DNA from: Ardenticatenales bacterium
Lineage (GTDB): Bacteria > Chloroflexota > Anaerolineae > Promineifilales > Promineifilaceae
Assembly (NCBI GenBank): GCA_020634515.1
Contig: JACKBL010000003.1
Coordinates: forward strand, 496,001 to 560,000
Direction of reading: 5' to 3'
DNA: 64,000 bases
Part shown: positions 8,693-16,791 of the stretch, one piece after another
Numbering within the stretch: the first letter of the stretch is position 1
Layout: each line of letters starts with the position of its first letter
The notes under the pieces: generated by a model
Seen by the model: only the letters and a program-made list of their open reading frames with translations
What the model was told of the DNA's origin: nothing
Database searches by the model: none
Translations under genes and position numbers: made by a program

Positions 8693-9523
8693 ATGTTTGC
8701 TCCTCTTGCCCCGCCCATTGGTTTTGCCCCCCGCCCGCGAGTAGACGCGCAAGGCTTCCCTGCCGTGATGGGGCGGCTGATTTACCACCTGGCGCGCGTG
8801 GAAGCCCCGACTGCGCCCGCGATTGCGCTGGACCCCGTCCTCCTGGCAACCTACTTCCTGCTCGACCTGGACAACAATGGCAATCAGAGTACTGTCGCCT
8901 TCGTCACGCACACCCTCAGCCGCCTGCTGCAACAGCTCACGCGCAGCACGGAGCAACAGGCCGTCCTCTACGAAGGGCAGGTGCGCGGGCGCATTCTGTG
9001 GCCGGCCACGTACAAGGCGCGCCACAACGATGGCTTTAATCCGAACCGGTATGTATGCCGGCAAGTCCATCAACGATTCGACACACCGGAAAACCAACTT
9101 CTGAAATACCTGATGACGCAGATCAACGACTGCCTGCGCCTGGTCCCGGAGAGCATTCGCCGCGGCTTCTTCTACCAGATGGGACCGAATCAGCCGCTGC
9201 GCGCCACCGCCGAACCGTTGGGGCAGATCGAAACCAGCCTGAACGTCTTGTGGCGCAACGTGCGCCTGGCGGAAATCAGCACGCCCGATTACGTCACGGA
9301 GCAGCATTTGCTGAAGGCGCAAACGGTGCGTTTTGAGGAGTACGCGCACGCGGCGCGGCTGTACCGGCGGTATCGGGCGCTGGTGCTGCAACCCTCCTGG
9401 GAGGCGTTGCAGGAAGTGGGGACGCGGGTGGTGTGTTTGCCGGCACAAACCGGCCCATGGGAAGATGGTTGGATAGCACTCAGCGCATCGCTGCTGCGCT
9501 CAACCCCAGAGGGAGGAACCTGA
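8693..9523 (+). CDS. McrC/DUF2357-like partner of the McrB ATPase, no visible nuclease
   Basis: The 276-residue protein follows the McrB-type gene by 64 bases. It has a helical region with RVHQ-type helices, FDTPENQLLKYLMTQINDC (about residues 125-145) and LWPATYKARHNDGFNPNRYV before it. This resembles the N-terminal helical part of McrC/DUF2357 proteins, which partner McrB-type AAA+ proteins. McrC normally ends in a PD-(D/E)xK nuclease. No such motif is visible here, and the protein stops about where that domain would begin. The ATG at 8693 follows AGAGAG closely; an in-frame GTG at 8690 is an alternative. The stop TGA overlaps the next ATG by one base. Family assignment is from motif and context only. 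Confidence 0.55.
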   Translation: MFAPLAPPIGFAPRPRVDAQGFPAVMGRLIYHLARVEAPTAPAIALDPVLLATYFLLDLDNNGNQSTVAFVTHTLSRLLQQLTRSTEQQAVLYEGQVRGRILWPATYKARHNDGFNPNRYVCRQVHQRFDTPENQLLKYLMTQINDCLRLVPESIRRGFFYQMGPNQPLRATAEPLGQIETSLNVLWRNVRLAEISTPDYVTEQHLLKAQTVRFEEYAHAARLYRRYRALVLQPSWEALQEVGTRVVCLPAQTGPWEDGWIALSASLLRSTPEGGT

Positions 9524-10986
9524 TGGATTTTGAACTGAACTTCAACGGCGTCAATGGCGGCACGGGGCAACCGCTCACGCCCCCCGCCAACGCCCTGGAC
9601 CTGGCGGAGGCGATCAGCAAGAAAGACAAGGGCGTTCCCGAACAGGAGCGCACGCTGCTCTCCAATTTGCAGCAAGCGTTCAACGAAAACGTCCTCGGCG
9701 TGCGCGCCGGCTTTGACGAAACCGACGTCGCCGACGTCGGCTGGGGCGTCATCTACCATCCAAACACCCCCACGTCGGTGCGCGCCATCATCGCCGACCT
9801 GCTGGCGCACCGCCAGAGCGCGTGGGAACCGTTCATTTACGTCCCCGGAGAGTCCGTTTTTGATTTCCATCTGCGCCATAAGCATCCGCCCGGCCTCATT
9901 GACCCCGAAATCCTTCCTTACTACCTGCTCATCGTCGCCGCGCCCACGGAAATTTCCTTCACCTTTCAATATGAGCTGCGCGAACACGCGGTGGGGCGGC
10001 TCTTTTTCGGCAATCCGCAAGGGCCAAATGGGTATGACGTGGCCGCCTTCCGCCGCTATGTGGACGGCCTGATTGCTTATGAGGAGGCAACGGCCATTGA
10101 CCGGCAGCGGCGCGTGGCCGTTTTCGCGCCCACGCACGAGAACGATCCCTTGATTGACCAGACGGTGACGCATCTGGCGAAACCGTTGCTGCAAAAATTA
10201 GAGAATAACGAGTTGCGCCTGCTCAAAAAGCTGCCCCAGGCATATCGAGCAGAACCCATCACGGACGCGGCGGCTACCCGCGCCGCGCTTCTCGACCTGC
10301 TGGGGCGCGGCACGGACCAGCCCGCGATGATCTTTTCCACCTCGCACGGCATCGGTTTTGACAGCGGGCATCAACGGCAGGCGAGCGACCAGGGCGGGCT
10401 GTTGTGCGCGGAGTGGCCGGGGAGCAAGGCATGGACGGGTGGTGAAGTGCCGGCATCCATGTACGTGCGCGGGCAGGATGTCTCCCCGGACCTGGACCTG
10501 AACGGTTTGATTATGTTCTCGTATGCCTGCTACAGTGCCGGCACGCCGCGAATCGAAGATTTCGCCCAGTTCTATAACCGCGTACCGCGGCAAATCGCCC
10601 CCGCCCCCTTCATGTCCGCGCTGCCGCAGCGGTTGCTGGCGCAAGGGGCGCTGGCCTTCGTGGGGCACGTGGAGCGCACCTGGAGCTACTCTTACGGTTG
10701 GCCGGGCGTGGGGTACTGGACCGGTTCGTTTGAGGATTCGCTGCAACTGATGCTCGTGGGCAAGCCTATCGGCTGCGCTACGCAGACGTTTAAGCGCACG
10801 TTTTTGGATTTGCTGGCGGAATTGACGAACAAAGGGGGATTTTTGGAGAAATTTGAGAAGTTGCAGCCAAAGGAGAAAGACGTTGTGCGCCTGTGGACGG
10901 CGGCCAACGACGCGCGCGCCTTTGTCATCTGCGGCGACCCGGCGGCGCGGCTGCGCCCCGCGCGGATGGCCGCCAGCGGCGCGTAG
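9523..10986 (+). CDS. Caspase-like (clan CD, C25/CHAT-type) peptidase
   Basis: This 487-residue protein carries a clan CD cysteine protease dyad. The His is in IFSTSHGIGF (about residue 275) and the Cys in LIMFSYACYSAGTP (about residue 340), each after a hydrophobic strand as in caspase-fold enzymes. The first 180 residues look like a separate alpha/beta module of unknown role. The ATG at 9523 overlaps the preceding stop (TGATG) and has GGGAGGAACC before it, so translational coupling is likely; the frame open upstream to 9433 is not needed. It is a second putative protease in an operon that already encodes CHAT, so it may be the executioner or a substrate of the first. Gingipain-like C25 is the closest named relative I can suggest. 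Confidence 0.7.
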   Translation: MDFELNFNGVNGGTGQPLTPPANALDLAEAISKKDKGVPEQERTLLSNLQQAFNENVLGVRAGFDETDVADVGWGVIYHPNTPTSVRAIIADLLAHRQSAWEPFIYVPGESVFDFHLRHKHPPGLIDPEILPYYLLIVAAPTEISFTFQYELREHAVGRLFFGNPQGPNGYDVAAFRRYVDGLIAYEEATAIDRQRRVAVFAPTHENDPLIDQTVTHLAKPLLQKLENNELRLLKKLPQAYRAEPITDAAATRAALLDLLGRGTDQPAMIFSTSHGIGFDSGHQRQASDQGGLLCAEWPGSKAWTGGEVPASMYVRGQDVSPDLDLNGLIMFSYACYSAGTPRIEDFAQFYNRVPRQIAPAPFMSALPQRLLAQGALAFVGHVERTWSYSYGWPGVGYWTGSFEDSLQLMLVGKPIGCATQTFKRTFLDLLAELTNKGGFLEKFEKLQPKEKDVVRLWTAANDARAFVICGDPAARLRPARMAASGA

Positions 10987-10987
10987 A

Positions 10988-11050
10988 CCTTCCCGAAAGC
11001 TATTTGGGCACTAAATGACTTGGGTTGTGAATCGAGCTTCCGGGAAGATT
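10988..11050. repeat. CTTCCCGGAAGC-family inverted repeat (copy A)
   Basis: A left arm CCTTCCCGAAAGCT (one mismatch) and right arm AGCTTCCGGGAAGATT flank 33 bases. The element lies in the leader of the membrane-protein gene starting at 11125. The arms form a strong stem in RNA and could separate expression of that gene from the upstream operon. Confidence 0.75.
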
Positions 11051-11124
11051 TGAGCCACGAACGGAGTACAAAAGTCTGCGAGGCGTTTGTGTTCTCCGTC
11101 TCTGAAATTAAGGAGGATGTCAAA

Positions 11125-12918
11125 ATGTCGAAAGTTTGGCGATTCTTGTTAGTTAGTTTACTCATCGGCCTGGGCGCGCGCGTGGCCTACGCGCAAGGAC
11201 CGGACACGCCCGCGGAGGACACCAGTCAGGCGGAACCGGCGGGCATTGTTCGGTTGAGCGAGACGGCGTTGACGTATGCCGGCACAGTCAACGAACCAGG
11301 CCAGCGCACCTTCACCTTGATTGTGCAAGATACCACCGTCACGAATCTTTCGTTCGTGATTAATGACCTGGTGGACACGACAACGGGAACCGTGCTGGTC
11401 AGCAGCGCCGTCACCCTCAATCCGGCGCAGGTGGACTCGTTGAGCCAGCCGCAAAGTTTTACGGTCTCCATCAATGGAACGAAAGAGGGGCATTTTCAAG
11501 GGGAGATCGAACTGCTATATGATGAGCGCCCGGCGGACCAGCCGTTGACGCTGCCGCTGGACGTGACGCTGGAGCTGACGCCAAATGTAGATGCCGGCAT
11601 CAACTCCAAAAGCCTCACCCTCTCCGTCAATCCCGGCATCCTCAGCACCCCCTTTGGCCGCCCCAACGTCGTCACGGATGACCCGCCCCTGAGCAACGTC
11701 ACCCTCACCCTGCTGCAAAGTGGAAAAGGGGAAGCCACCGTGCAAAGCGCCACGGTCCTCACCATGCGCGGAACCAAAGGGGAGACGCTGCCGCAAGACG
11801 CCGTGAGCGTGACCACGGCGCTGCCGCTGCTACTGCAAAGCCAGGAAGCGAAGACAGTGGAAGTGGTGGTGGCGGGGCGCAATTTGCCGGCAGACGAATA
11901 CAACGGCATCCTGCACATCACCGTGCGCAACCAGGACACCGCCATCCAGATTCCGCTCACCATCAAGGTGAAAGATGGTCCCCTGCTGCCCATTCTTCTG
12001 CTGCTCATCGGCCCCATCCTCGGCCTGGCCATCAACTGGTGGAACAACGGCGGCCAGGCGCGCTATAAGCTGCTCAAGGATATGGAGAGACTGGAGGCGC
12101 AACTGGCGGCGCACGATCACCTCCAGCAAGACCAGCAAGCCGCCATCGGCGACAAGCTGCGGAAGGCGCAGGACAAATTGCTGGCGGGAGCGCCTGCCGG
12201 CGACCTGGAAACGCTGGTGAAGCAGGTGCAGACGGACATTGACGCGGCGATGGACGCCAGTGTGCAGTTTTTGCGGCAGGAGTTGGTCCCTGTGCGGGAG
12301 GGCGTGGATCAGCTGAAGGGGATGGAAACGTATGAACGCAAGCTACTGGCAGTCCTCGATGCCATTGAGTCGGATGCGCGGATAGGCGAGTTGTTGTCGC
12401 TGGGCAGCGCGCGCGCGTCGCTCGGTGAGGTGAAGGGCAACCTGGAAACGGCGCAAAAGATGGTGACGGAGATGGCCGGATTGCCGGCATCCACCGCGGC
12501 GGAAATTGCCGGCAAAGTCAACAACGCCGCCAGCCTCGCCGAAATCCAGCAAATCATCAGCGAGGCCCAGGCCGCGACGCGGATCAGCGATGAGGGCTTC
12601 ATTGAGGAGGCGCATGGGGTCGGCGTTGGGCCTGCTACGCCCGTGGCGGAGCTGGCCATGTCACTCAACCGGCGCGAGTCCGCGCTGCGCCGCGTGGCGC
12701 TGGGGTTGCAATGGGGCCGCCTCGGCCTGATGCTGGCCGTTTTCCTCTTTACCCTCCTCGTCGGCTACATCACCCTCTACGCCAACGCCCCCACCTTCGG
12801 GGCCAACCGCGAGGACTACATCACCATTCTGCTCTGGGGCGTAGGCACGAACCTCATCGGCGCGCAAACCATCAACCTCAGCAGCATCTACAACAAGAAA
12901 GAGGCGGGGGGCGAGTAG
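11125..12918 (+). CDS. Membrane-anchored coiled-coil protein of the CHAT-McrB operon
   Basis: I do not recognise a named family for this 597-residue product. It begins with a signal sequence (MSKVWRFLLVSLLIGLGARV, cleavage plausible after AYA). An extracytoplasmic beta-rich part of about 260 residues follows with Ig-like repeats. The membrane segment LLPILLLLIGPILGLAINWW is near residue 295, a long helical coiled-coil region spans about 310-520, and a last membrane helix LGLMLAVFLFTLLVGYITLY sits near the C-terminus. ATG 11125 has AGGAGG at 11111-11116. Upstream in-frame codons lie in a repeat and are not used. Same strand and 138 bases after the caspase-like gene, it may anchor the system at the membrane or be its target. 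Confidence 0.7.
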   Translation: MSKVWRFLLVSLLIGLGARVAYAQGPDTPAEDTSQAEPAGIVRLSETALTYAGTVNEPGQRTFTLIVQDTTVTNLSFVINDLVDTTTGTVLVSSAVTLNPAQVDSLSQPQSFTVSINGTKEGHFQGEIELLYDERPADQPLTLPLDVTLELTPNVDAGINSKSLTLSVNPGILSTPFGRPNVVTDDPPLSNVTLTLLQSGKGEATVQSATVLTMRGTKGETLPQDAVSVTTALPLLLQSQEAKTVEVVVAGRNLPADEYNGILHITVRNQDTAIQIPLTIKVKDGPLLPILLLLIGPILGLAINWWNNGGQARYKLLKDMERLEAQLAAHDHLQQDQQAAIGDKLRKAQDKLLAGAPAGDLETLVKQVQTDIDAAMDASVQFLRQELVPVREGVDQLKGMETYERKLLAVLDAIESDARIGELLSLGSARASLGEVKGNLETAQKMVTEMAGLPASTAAEIAGKVNNAASLAEIQQIISEAQAATRISDEGFIEEAHGVGVGPATPVAELAMSLNRRESALRRVALGLQWGRLGLMLAVFLFTLLVGYITLYANAPTFGANREDYITILLWGVGTNLIGAQTINLSSIYNKKEAGGE

Positions 12919-13073
12919 CGAGTGGCGAGGGGCGAGGGGCGAGGGGCGAGGGGCGAGTTAACTCGCAAACTCGCCACTCGCAAACCCGCAAACTCGCCAC
13001 TCGCAAACCCGCAAACTCGCCACTCGCAAACCCGCAAACTCGCCACTCGCAAACTCGCAAACCCGCAAACTCC
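12919..13073. repeat. GCGAGT/ACTCGC heptamer array between convergent genes
   Basis: A left half of GCGAGTGG/GCGAGGG units meets a right half of ACTCGCAAAC and ACTCGCC units at the palindrome GCGAGTTAACTCGC. The array starts at the stop codon of the membrane protein and ends at the stop of the convergent hydrolase. A related array lies at 15263-15360. The + strand is G-rich to the left and C-rich to the right of the junction. Confidence 0.8.
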
Positions 13074-14342
13074 CTACGGCGTGGGAATGGTCGTCACAAG
13101 CAGGCCATATTGAATCGTGAGGCCATCGTTGTTGTTGGTGGCGACGATGAGGGCCTTGTCGTTGAGTGTCCCCGGCGCGCCAGGGATGAGCACGTCCACG
13201 GTGATGGTGGCGCTTTCGCCGGGGGACAGCGTGGGCGTGACGGCAGGCGTGATGGTGGTGGTCCACTGGTTCAGGTAAGCCGACAGGCTGAAGGCGGCGG
13301 GATCATCGCCGTTATTGGTCAGCGTCAGCGTGTAGCTAACGGTTTGCCCGGGACCGCCGCTGTCGTTCTGGAAGAAGGGGGCCACGACAAAGCCCGCGTC
13401 ATGCTGCGTCGTCACTTGCGGGTCAAAGGTCATGATCGGTCCCCAGACGTACCAGGCGTAGATGGGCTGCTCTTTCAGGTAGAGGTTAAAGAAGGCGGTA
13501 AGCCAGCGGTTGGTGATCGTGAGTTGGGTTTCTGCCGGCATCCCCCCGCCGCAATTCCCCAATCCACTGGCAAAGGCGCAATGGTCGCCCCCTTGCAGCA
13601 CCGCCAACAGGCGCGGCGCATTGCCGTTGTCATACATCGGCTGCTGGTGATTCGCCACGGGCGCGATGAAGTCATCACTGCCACCCAACAGCGCAATCGG
13701 CGCGTGAATGTTCTCCATGGCCACAATCGCCGAATCGGGGAACGTCTTCGCCGCCGCCAGGTTGATCACCGCCTTCACGCGCGGGTCTTCCGCCGCCGCC
13801 AGGATACTCACCCCGCCGCCCATGGAGTGCCCGGACAGGCCAAAATGGTCCGTATCCACCTGCTGGTACAGTTCCGAAGCCGCGTTCCCGTTTTCATCTT
13901 CCAGCCAGGTCAATGTGTATTGCAAATCATCGGCAAACGCGGGATGCGAGGGGAACAAACCACTACCCGATTTGGAAGCAATCAGGAAATAGCCCCAGGA
14001 AACCAGATGCTCGTAATTACCCTGGTAGATCAAAGGCGGAGCCAGATAGCCATGGGCAAACGAGATGGCCGCGTACGGCGCGCCGCTGCTGTCGTAGGGT
14101 TGATCCGGGCCGGTCGCAATTGCCGGATAGAAGAACCAGGCTTCAAATGTGGTGGCGTCGGGGCGCGTTACCGTAATCAGCCGCCAGCCTACCTCATAGG
14201 GTCCTGGTTGCGCGGGGTCGGGAATTTGGGGTAATGCCGGCATTTCCGGCTCAGCGACCGGTCCAGTTTGCGCCGCCACCAGCGTCACCGCAAACAGCAT
14301 GACAAACACAACGAGAATACTCAAGGACAGTTTTCTGCTCAT
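13074..14342 (-). CDS. Secreted alpha/beta hydrolase with C-terminal Ig-like domain
   Basis: The 422-residue protein has a signal peptide (SLSILVVFVMLFAVTLVAAQ). The alpha/beta hydrolase has its nucleophile elbow in GLSGHSMGGG, the acid in LGGSDDFIAP and the catalytic His in LQGGDHCAFAS, all in the usual order. The oxyanion stretch SFAHGYLAPPL precedes. The fold resembles dienelactone hydrolase, chlorophyllase or PET-hydrolase-like esterases; substrate is unknown. From about residue 310 a beta-sandwich (SYTLTLTNNGDDPAAFSL, LSPGESATITVDVLIP) looks like an Ig/NEW1-type domain of exported enzymes. A promoter is visible upstream at 14403-14430. Confidence 0.8.
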   Translation of the reverse strand: MSRKLSLSILVVFVMLFAVTLVAAQTGPVAEPEMPALPQIPDPAQPGPYEVGWRLITVTRPDATTFEAWFFYPAIATGPDQPYDSSGAPYAAISFAHGYLAPPLIYQGNYEHLVSWGYFLIASKSGSGLFPSHPAFADDLQYTLTWLEDENGNAASELYQQVDTDHFGLSGHSMGGGVSILAAAEDPRVKAVINLAAAKTFPDSAIVAMENIHAPIALLGGSDDFIAPVANHQQPMYDNGNAPRLLAVLQGGDHCAFASGLGNCGGGMPAETQLTITNRWLTAFFNLYLKEQPIYAWYVWGPIMTFDPQVTTQHDAGFVVAPFFQNDSGGPGQTVSYTLTLTNNGDDPAAFSLSAYLNQWTTTITPAVTPTLSPGESATITVDVLIPGAPGTLNDKALIVATNNNDGLTIQYGLLVTTIPTP

Positions 14343-14402
14343 CGCTCACTCCTGTATGGATGTAAACATCATCGGCGCCGCCCCAATCGCGGCGACATCT
14401 CC

Positions 14403-14430
14403 ATTATAAACGATTCCAATTTTTGCACAA
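14403..14430 (-). promoter_or_regulatory. Sigma70-like promoter of the secreted hydrolase
   Basis: On the minus strand, TTGTGC (14425-14430) is followed after 16 bases by a perfect TATAAT (14403-14408). Transcription would start about 50 bases before the ATG at 14342. Confidence 0.6.
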
Positions 14431-14663
14431 TGATTGTCTATGTATCGAACATGAATCGCGCACCTGTTCTATCTGGTTATGCCCATAAACCCCGGCTATA
14501 ATAATGCGTAGTATGCGGCCCGATCCGCGGAAAATGGCAGCAGATCCGTGAAAGCAAAGACCACCAAGGGGGCTAGAAACTCACCAACAGTCGTTGAGAA
14601 CTTGCCCGACAAGTTATCTTCAAAGGAGTCCCCCCTGCGCGCGGCGCTCCTACCAATTGTGAG

Positions 14664-14763
14664 TTCACTGAAAAAACCGGGTTTTTCGAGTGTCCGGCCG
14701 AAATTACCAGAGTGGTTCATGTGTAAAAACCCGGTTTTGGGCCTTTTTTCAGTAGAGTCAATT
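14664..14763. repeat. AAAACCCGGTTTT inverted repeat family (copy 1)
   Basis: The element starts TTCACTGAAAAAACCGGGTT and ends with a GGTTTT...CCTTTTTTCAGTAGAGTCAA tail. The same ends occur at 36430-36488, where the middle is about 40 bases shorter. A GC core followed by T runs gives it terminator-like structure. The 686-base gene-free stretch 14343-15028 holds this element, the hydrolase promoter and the 108-base tandem repeat. Confidence 0.7.
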
Positions 14764-14790
14764 GTCAACTGCAAACTGCCAACTGACCAC

Positions 14791-15006
14791 TATTTGCAGA
14801 GGAGACTTCATGCGCCGCGGCACGCCACCATCAATGACAACATCTTCCCGGAAGCTGTTACCCAGGGCCATCATCCGTGACGAAGCTTCCGGGAAGATTA
14901 TTTGCAGAGGAGACTTCATGCGCCGCGGCACGCCACCATCATTGACAACATCTTCCCGGAAGCTGTTACCCAGGGCCATCATCCGTGACGAAGCTTCCGG
15001 GAAGAT
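14791..15006 (+). repeat. Tandem 108-base duplication carrying the CTTCCCGGAAGC inverted repeat and an RBS-ATG
   Basis: Two nearly identical 108-base copies (14791-14898 and 14899-15006) each contain GCAGAGGAGACTTCATG and then an inverted repeat with arms ATCTTCCCGGAAGCT and AGCTTCCGGGAAGAT. The inverted repeats lie at 14842-14898 and 14950-15006. The unit is 36 codons, so both ATGs are in frame with the small gene at 15029. Confidence 0.85.
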
Positions 15007-15028
15007 TATTTTCGAAGGAGTCACGACC

Positions 15029-15262
15029 ATGCCTATCATGTTACTTGACGACAGTTTGAAAGTGGAAGTCTTTTACGAGGAAACAGACGAGGCGTTTGCT
15101 GACAATATCTGCATCTGCTTCGAGGAAGATTGTCCACCCAACGAGAAGATCTTCATCGCGGACGAGACCAACATCTTCCTCACGCCGGAGCAAGCCACGC
15201 AATTGGCGGCGGCCCTCGTGACCGCCATCGCCGAAAGCCGCGTCGCCGCCCGCGAGCGGTAG
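15029..15262 (+). CDS. Small acidic hypothetical protein
   Basis: I do not recognise this 77-residue protein. It is acidic, with a Cys-containing stretch NICICFEEDCPPNEK and a helical C-terminus LTPEQATQLAAALVTAI. The ATG at 15029 has the ribosome-binding site GAAGGAG at 15014-15020. The frame is also open upstream through both 108-base repeats, each with a GAGGAG and an in-frame ATG (near 14810 and 14918), so longer forms of about 113 and 150 residues are possible. It is followed by a GCGAGT/ACTCGC array and then purB. Its coding quality is good, but function and partner are unknown. Confidence 0.6.
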   Translation: MPIMLLDDSLKVEVFYEETDEAFADNICICFEEDCPPNEKIFIADETNIFLTPEQATQLAAALVTAIAESRVAARER

Positions 15263-15360
15263 CGGTTGCGAGTCTGCGAGTCTGCGAGTCTGCGAGTTTG
15301 CGAGTGAACTCGCCACTCGCCACTCGCCACTCGCCACTCACCACTCGCCACTCGCCACGC
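15263..15360. repeat. GCGAGTCT/CACTCGC heptamer array upstream of purB
   Basis: Four GCGAGTYT units are followed, at the junction GCGAGTGAACTCGC, by about eight CACTCGC units. It is the same class as 12919-13073 and likewise starts at a stop codon. It ends ten bases before the purB start. Confidence 0.8.
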
Positions 15361-15369
15361 ACCACGCCC

Positions 15370-16767
15370 ATGTTCAATCACGATACATTCATTTCCCCCC
15401 TCACCTGGCGCTACGGCAGCGACGAGATGCGCCACGTCTGGTCTGAGGAACACAAGCGGCGCTTGATGCGGCAGGTTTGGGTGGCATTGGCGGCAGCGCA
15501 GCAGGATGCCGGCATTGTCACCCCCGCCCAACTTGCCGACCTGCAGGCCCACATCGACGACATCGACATCCCCCGCGCCCTGGCTATCGAACAAGAGACG
15601 CGCCACGACGTGATGGCCGAAATCCGCTGCTACGCGGAACAATGCCCCATCGGCGGCGGCGTCATCCATTGGGGCGCTACCAGCGCCGACGTCAACGACA
15701 ACGTCAATGCCCTGCGCCTGCGCCAGGCCACCCACCTCCTCATCGCGCAACTGCGGCAGCTTCTCCTGGCTCTGGTCGCCAAAATCGAGCAATATGCCGG
15801 CACGCCCACCCTTGCCTTCACCCACATCCAACCCGCCGAACCCACCACCCTCGGCTACCGCTTCGCTGTCTATGCGCAAGACCTGCTTGCCGACTACGCC
15901 GCCCTGCAAACGCTCAAGGCAGGAATCAAAGGCAAAGGCTTCAAAGGCGCGGTGGGCACACAGGCCAGCTTCGTGGAAATCCTCCAGGGCAGCGGCATGA
16001 GTGCGGCGGAAATGGAGGCGCGCGCCATGTCCCGGCTGGCGTTGCCCACCTTCCCCATCACCACCCAGACCTACACCCGCCAGCAGGATTTGCGCGTGCA
16101 GCAGACGCTGGCGGCGCTGGCCGCCTCGCTGCACAAGCTGGCCTTCGACTTCCGTGTGTTACAATCCCCCCCCTTTGGCGAGTGGGCGGAGCCATTCGCC
16201 GCGCGGCAGGTCGGCTCTTCCGCCATGCCCTTCAAACGCAACCCCATCAACATGGAAAACGTCTGCTCCCTGGCCCGCTTCGTGGCCGGAACGGTAAGCA
16301 TGGCCTGGGACAACGCCAGCCAGGCCATTCTGGAGCGCAGCCTGGATGACTCCGCCAATCGCCGCCTGTTTCAACCGGAAGCCTTCCTGGCCACGGACGA
16401 GATGCTGCGGCGCATGACGCGCGTCATTTCCCAGATGCACGTAGACGAAGCGGCCATCGCCCGCAACATGGACATCTACGGCCCCTTTGCCGCCACGGAG
16501 CGCGTCCTCATGGCGCTGGTGGGCGCGGGCGTTAGCCGCCAGGAGGGACATGAGTGGCTACGCGAGCATAGTCTGGCAGCATGGGAAGCCATCCGCCAGG
16601 GCGCGCCCAATCCGCTCGCGGAGCGGTTGGCCGCGGACGCCCGCTTCACGGACCATTTGCCGCCGGCCACCATCCGTGACCTGATGTCCGCCGCCGCCCA
16701 TACGGGCACAGCCGCCGCCCGCGCCCGCGCCCTGGCGCAGCAGGCGCAAGCCATCGTGGAAACTTGA
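15370..16767 (+). CDS. purB: Adenylosuccinate lyase
   Basis: The 465-residue product is PurB, which releases fumarate from SAICAR and adenylosuccinate in purine synthesis. The fumarase/aspartase signature loop GSSAMPFKRNPINMEN (about residues 280-295) holds the catalytic Ser. THIQPAEPTTLG (about 155-166) and WGATSADVNDNV (about 100) are the other conserved active-site blocks. Length is normal. The ATG at 15370 starts MFNHDTFISPLTWRYGSDEM, the usual N-terminus; the open frame further upstream runs through the repeat array. No strong Shine-Dalgarno is visible since the leader is repeat sequence. It converges on the MFS gene with 24 bases between stops. Confidence 0.95.
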   Translation: MFNHDTFISPLTWRYGSDEMRHVWSEEHKRRLMRQVWVALAAAQQDAGIVTPAQLADLQAHIDDIDIPRALAIEQETRHDVMAEIRCYAEQCPIGGGVIHWGATSADVNDNVNALRLRQATHLLIAQLRQLLLALVAKIEQYAGTPTLAFTHIQPAEPTTLGYRFAVYAQDLLADYAALQTLKAGIKGKGFKGAVGTQASFVEILQGSGMSAAEMEARAMSRLALPTFPITTQTYTRQQDLRVQQTLAALAASLHKLAFDFRVLQSPPFGEWAEPFAARQVGSSAMPFKRNPINMENVCSLARFVAGTVSMAWDNASQAILERSLDDSANRRLFQPEAFLATDEMLRRMTRVISQMHVDEAAIARNMDIYGPFAATERVLMALVGAGVSRQEGHEWLREHSLAAWEAIRQGAPNPLAERLAADARFTDHLPPATIRDLMSAAAHTGTAAARARALAQQAQAIVET

Positions 16768-16791
16768 CAGGTCTTCGGAGACCGGTAAGGC

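Noticed and set aside
12711..14234. 507-codon + strand open frame
   Set aside because: It spans the end of the membrane-protein gene, the heptamer array and the antisense of the hydrolase; composition is Arg/Gly-rich without motifs.
14548..14880. 110-codon + strand ORF
   Set aside because: It reads straight through two dispersed repeat families and lacks a ribosome-binding site.
16770..16784. GGTCTTCGGAGACC hairpin as a purB terminator
   Set aside because: The stem is only five bases and there is no T run.
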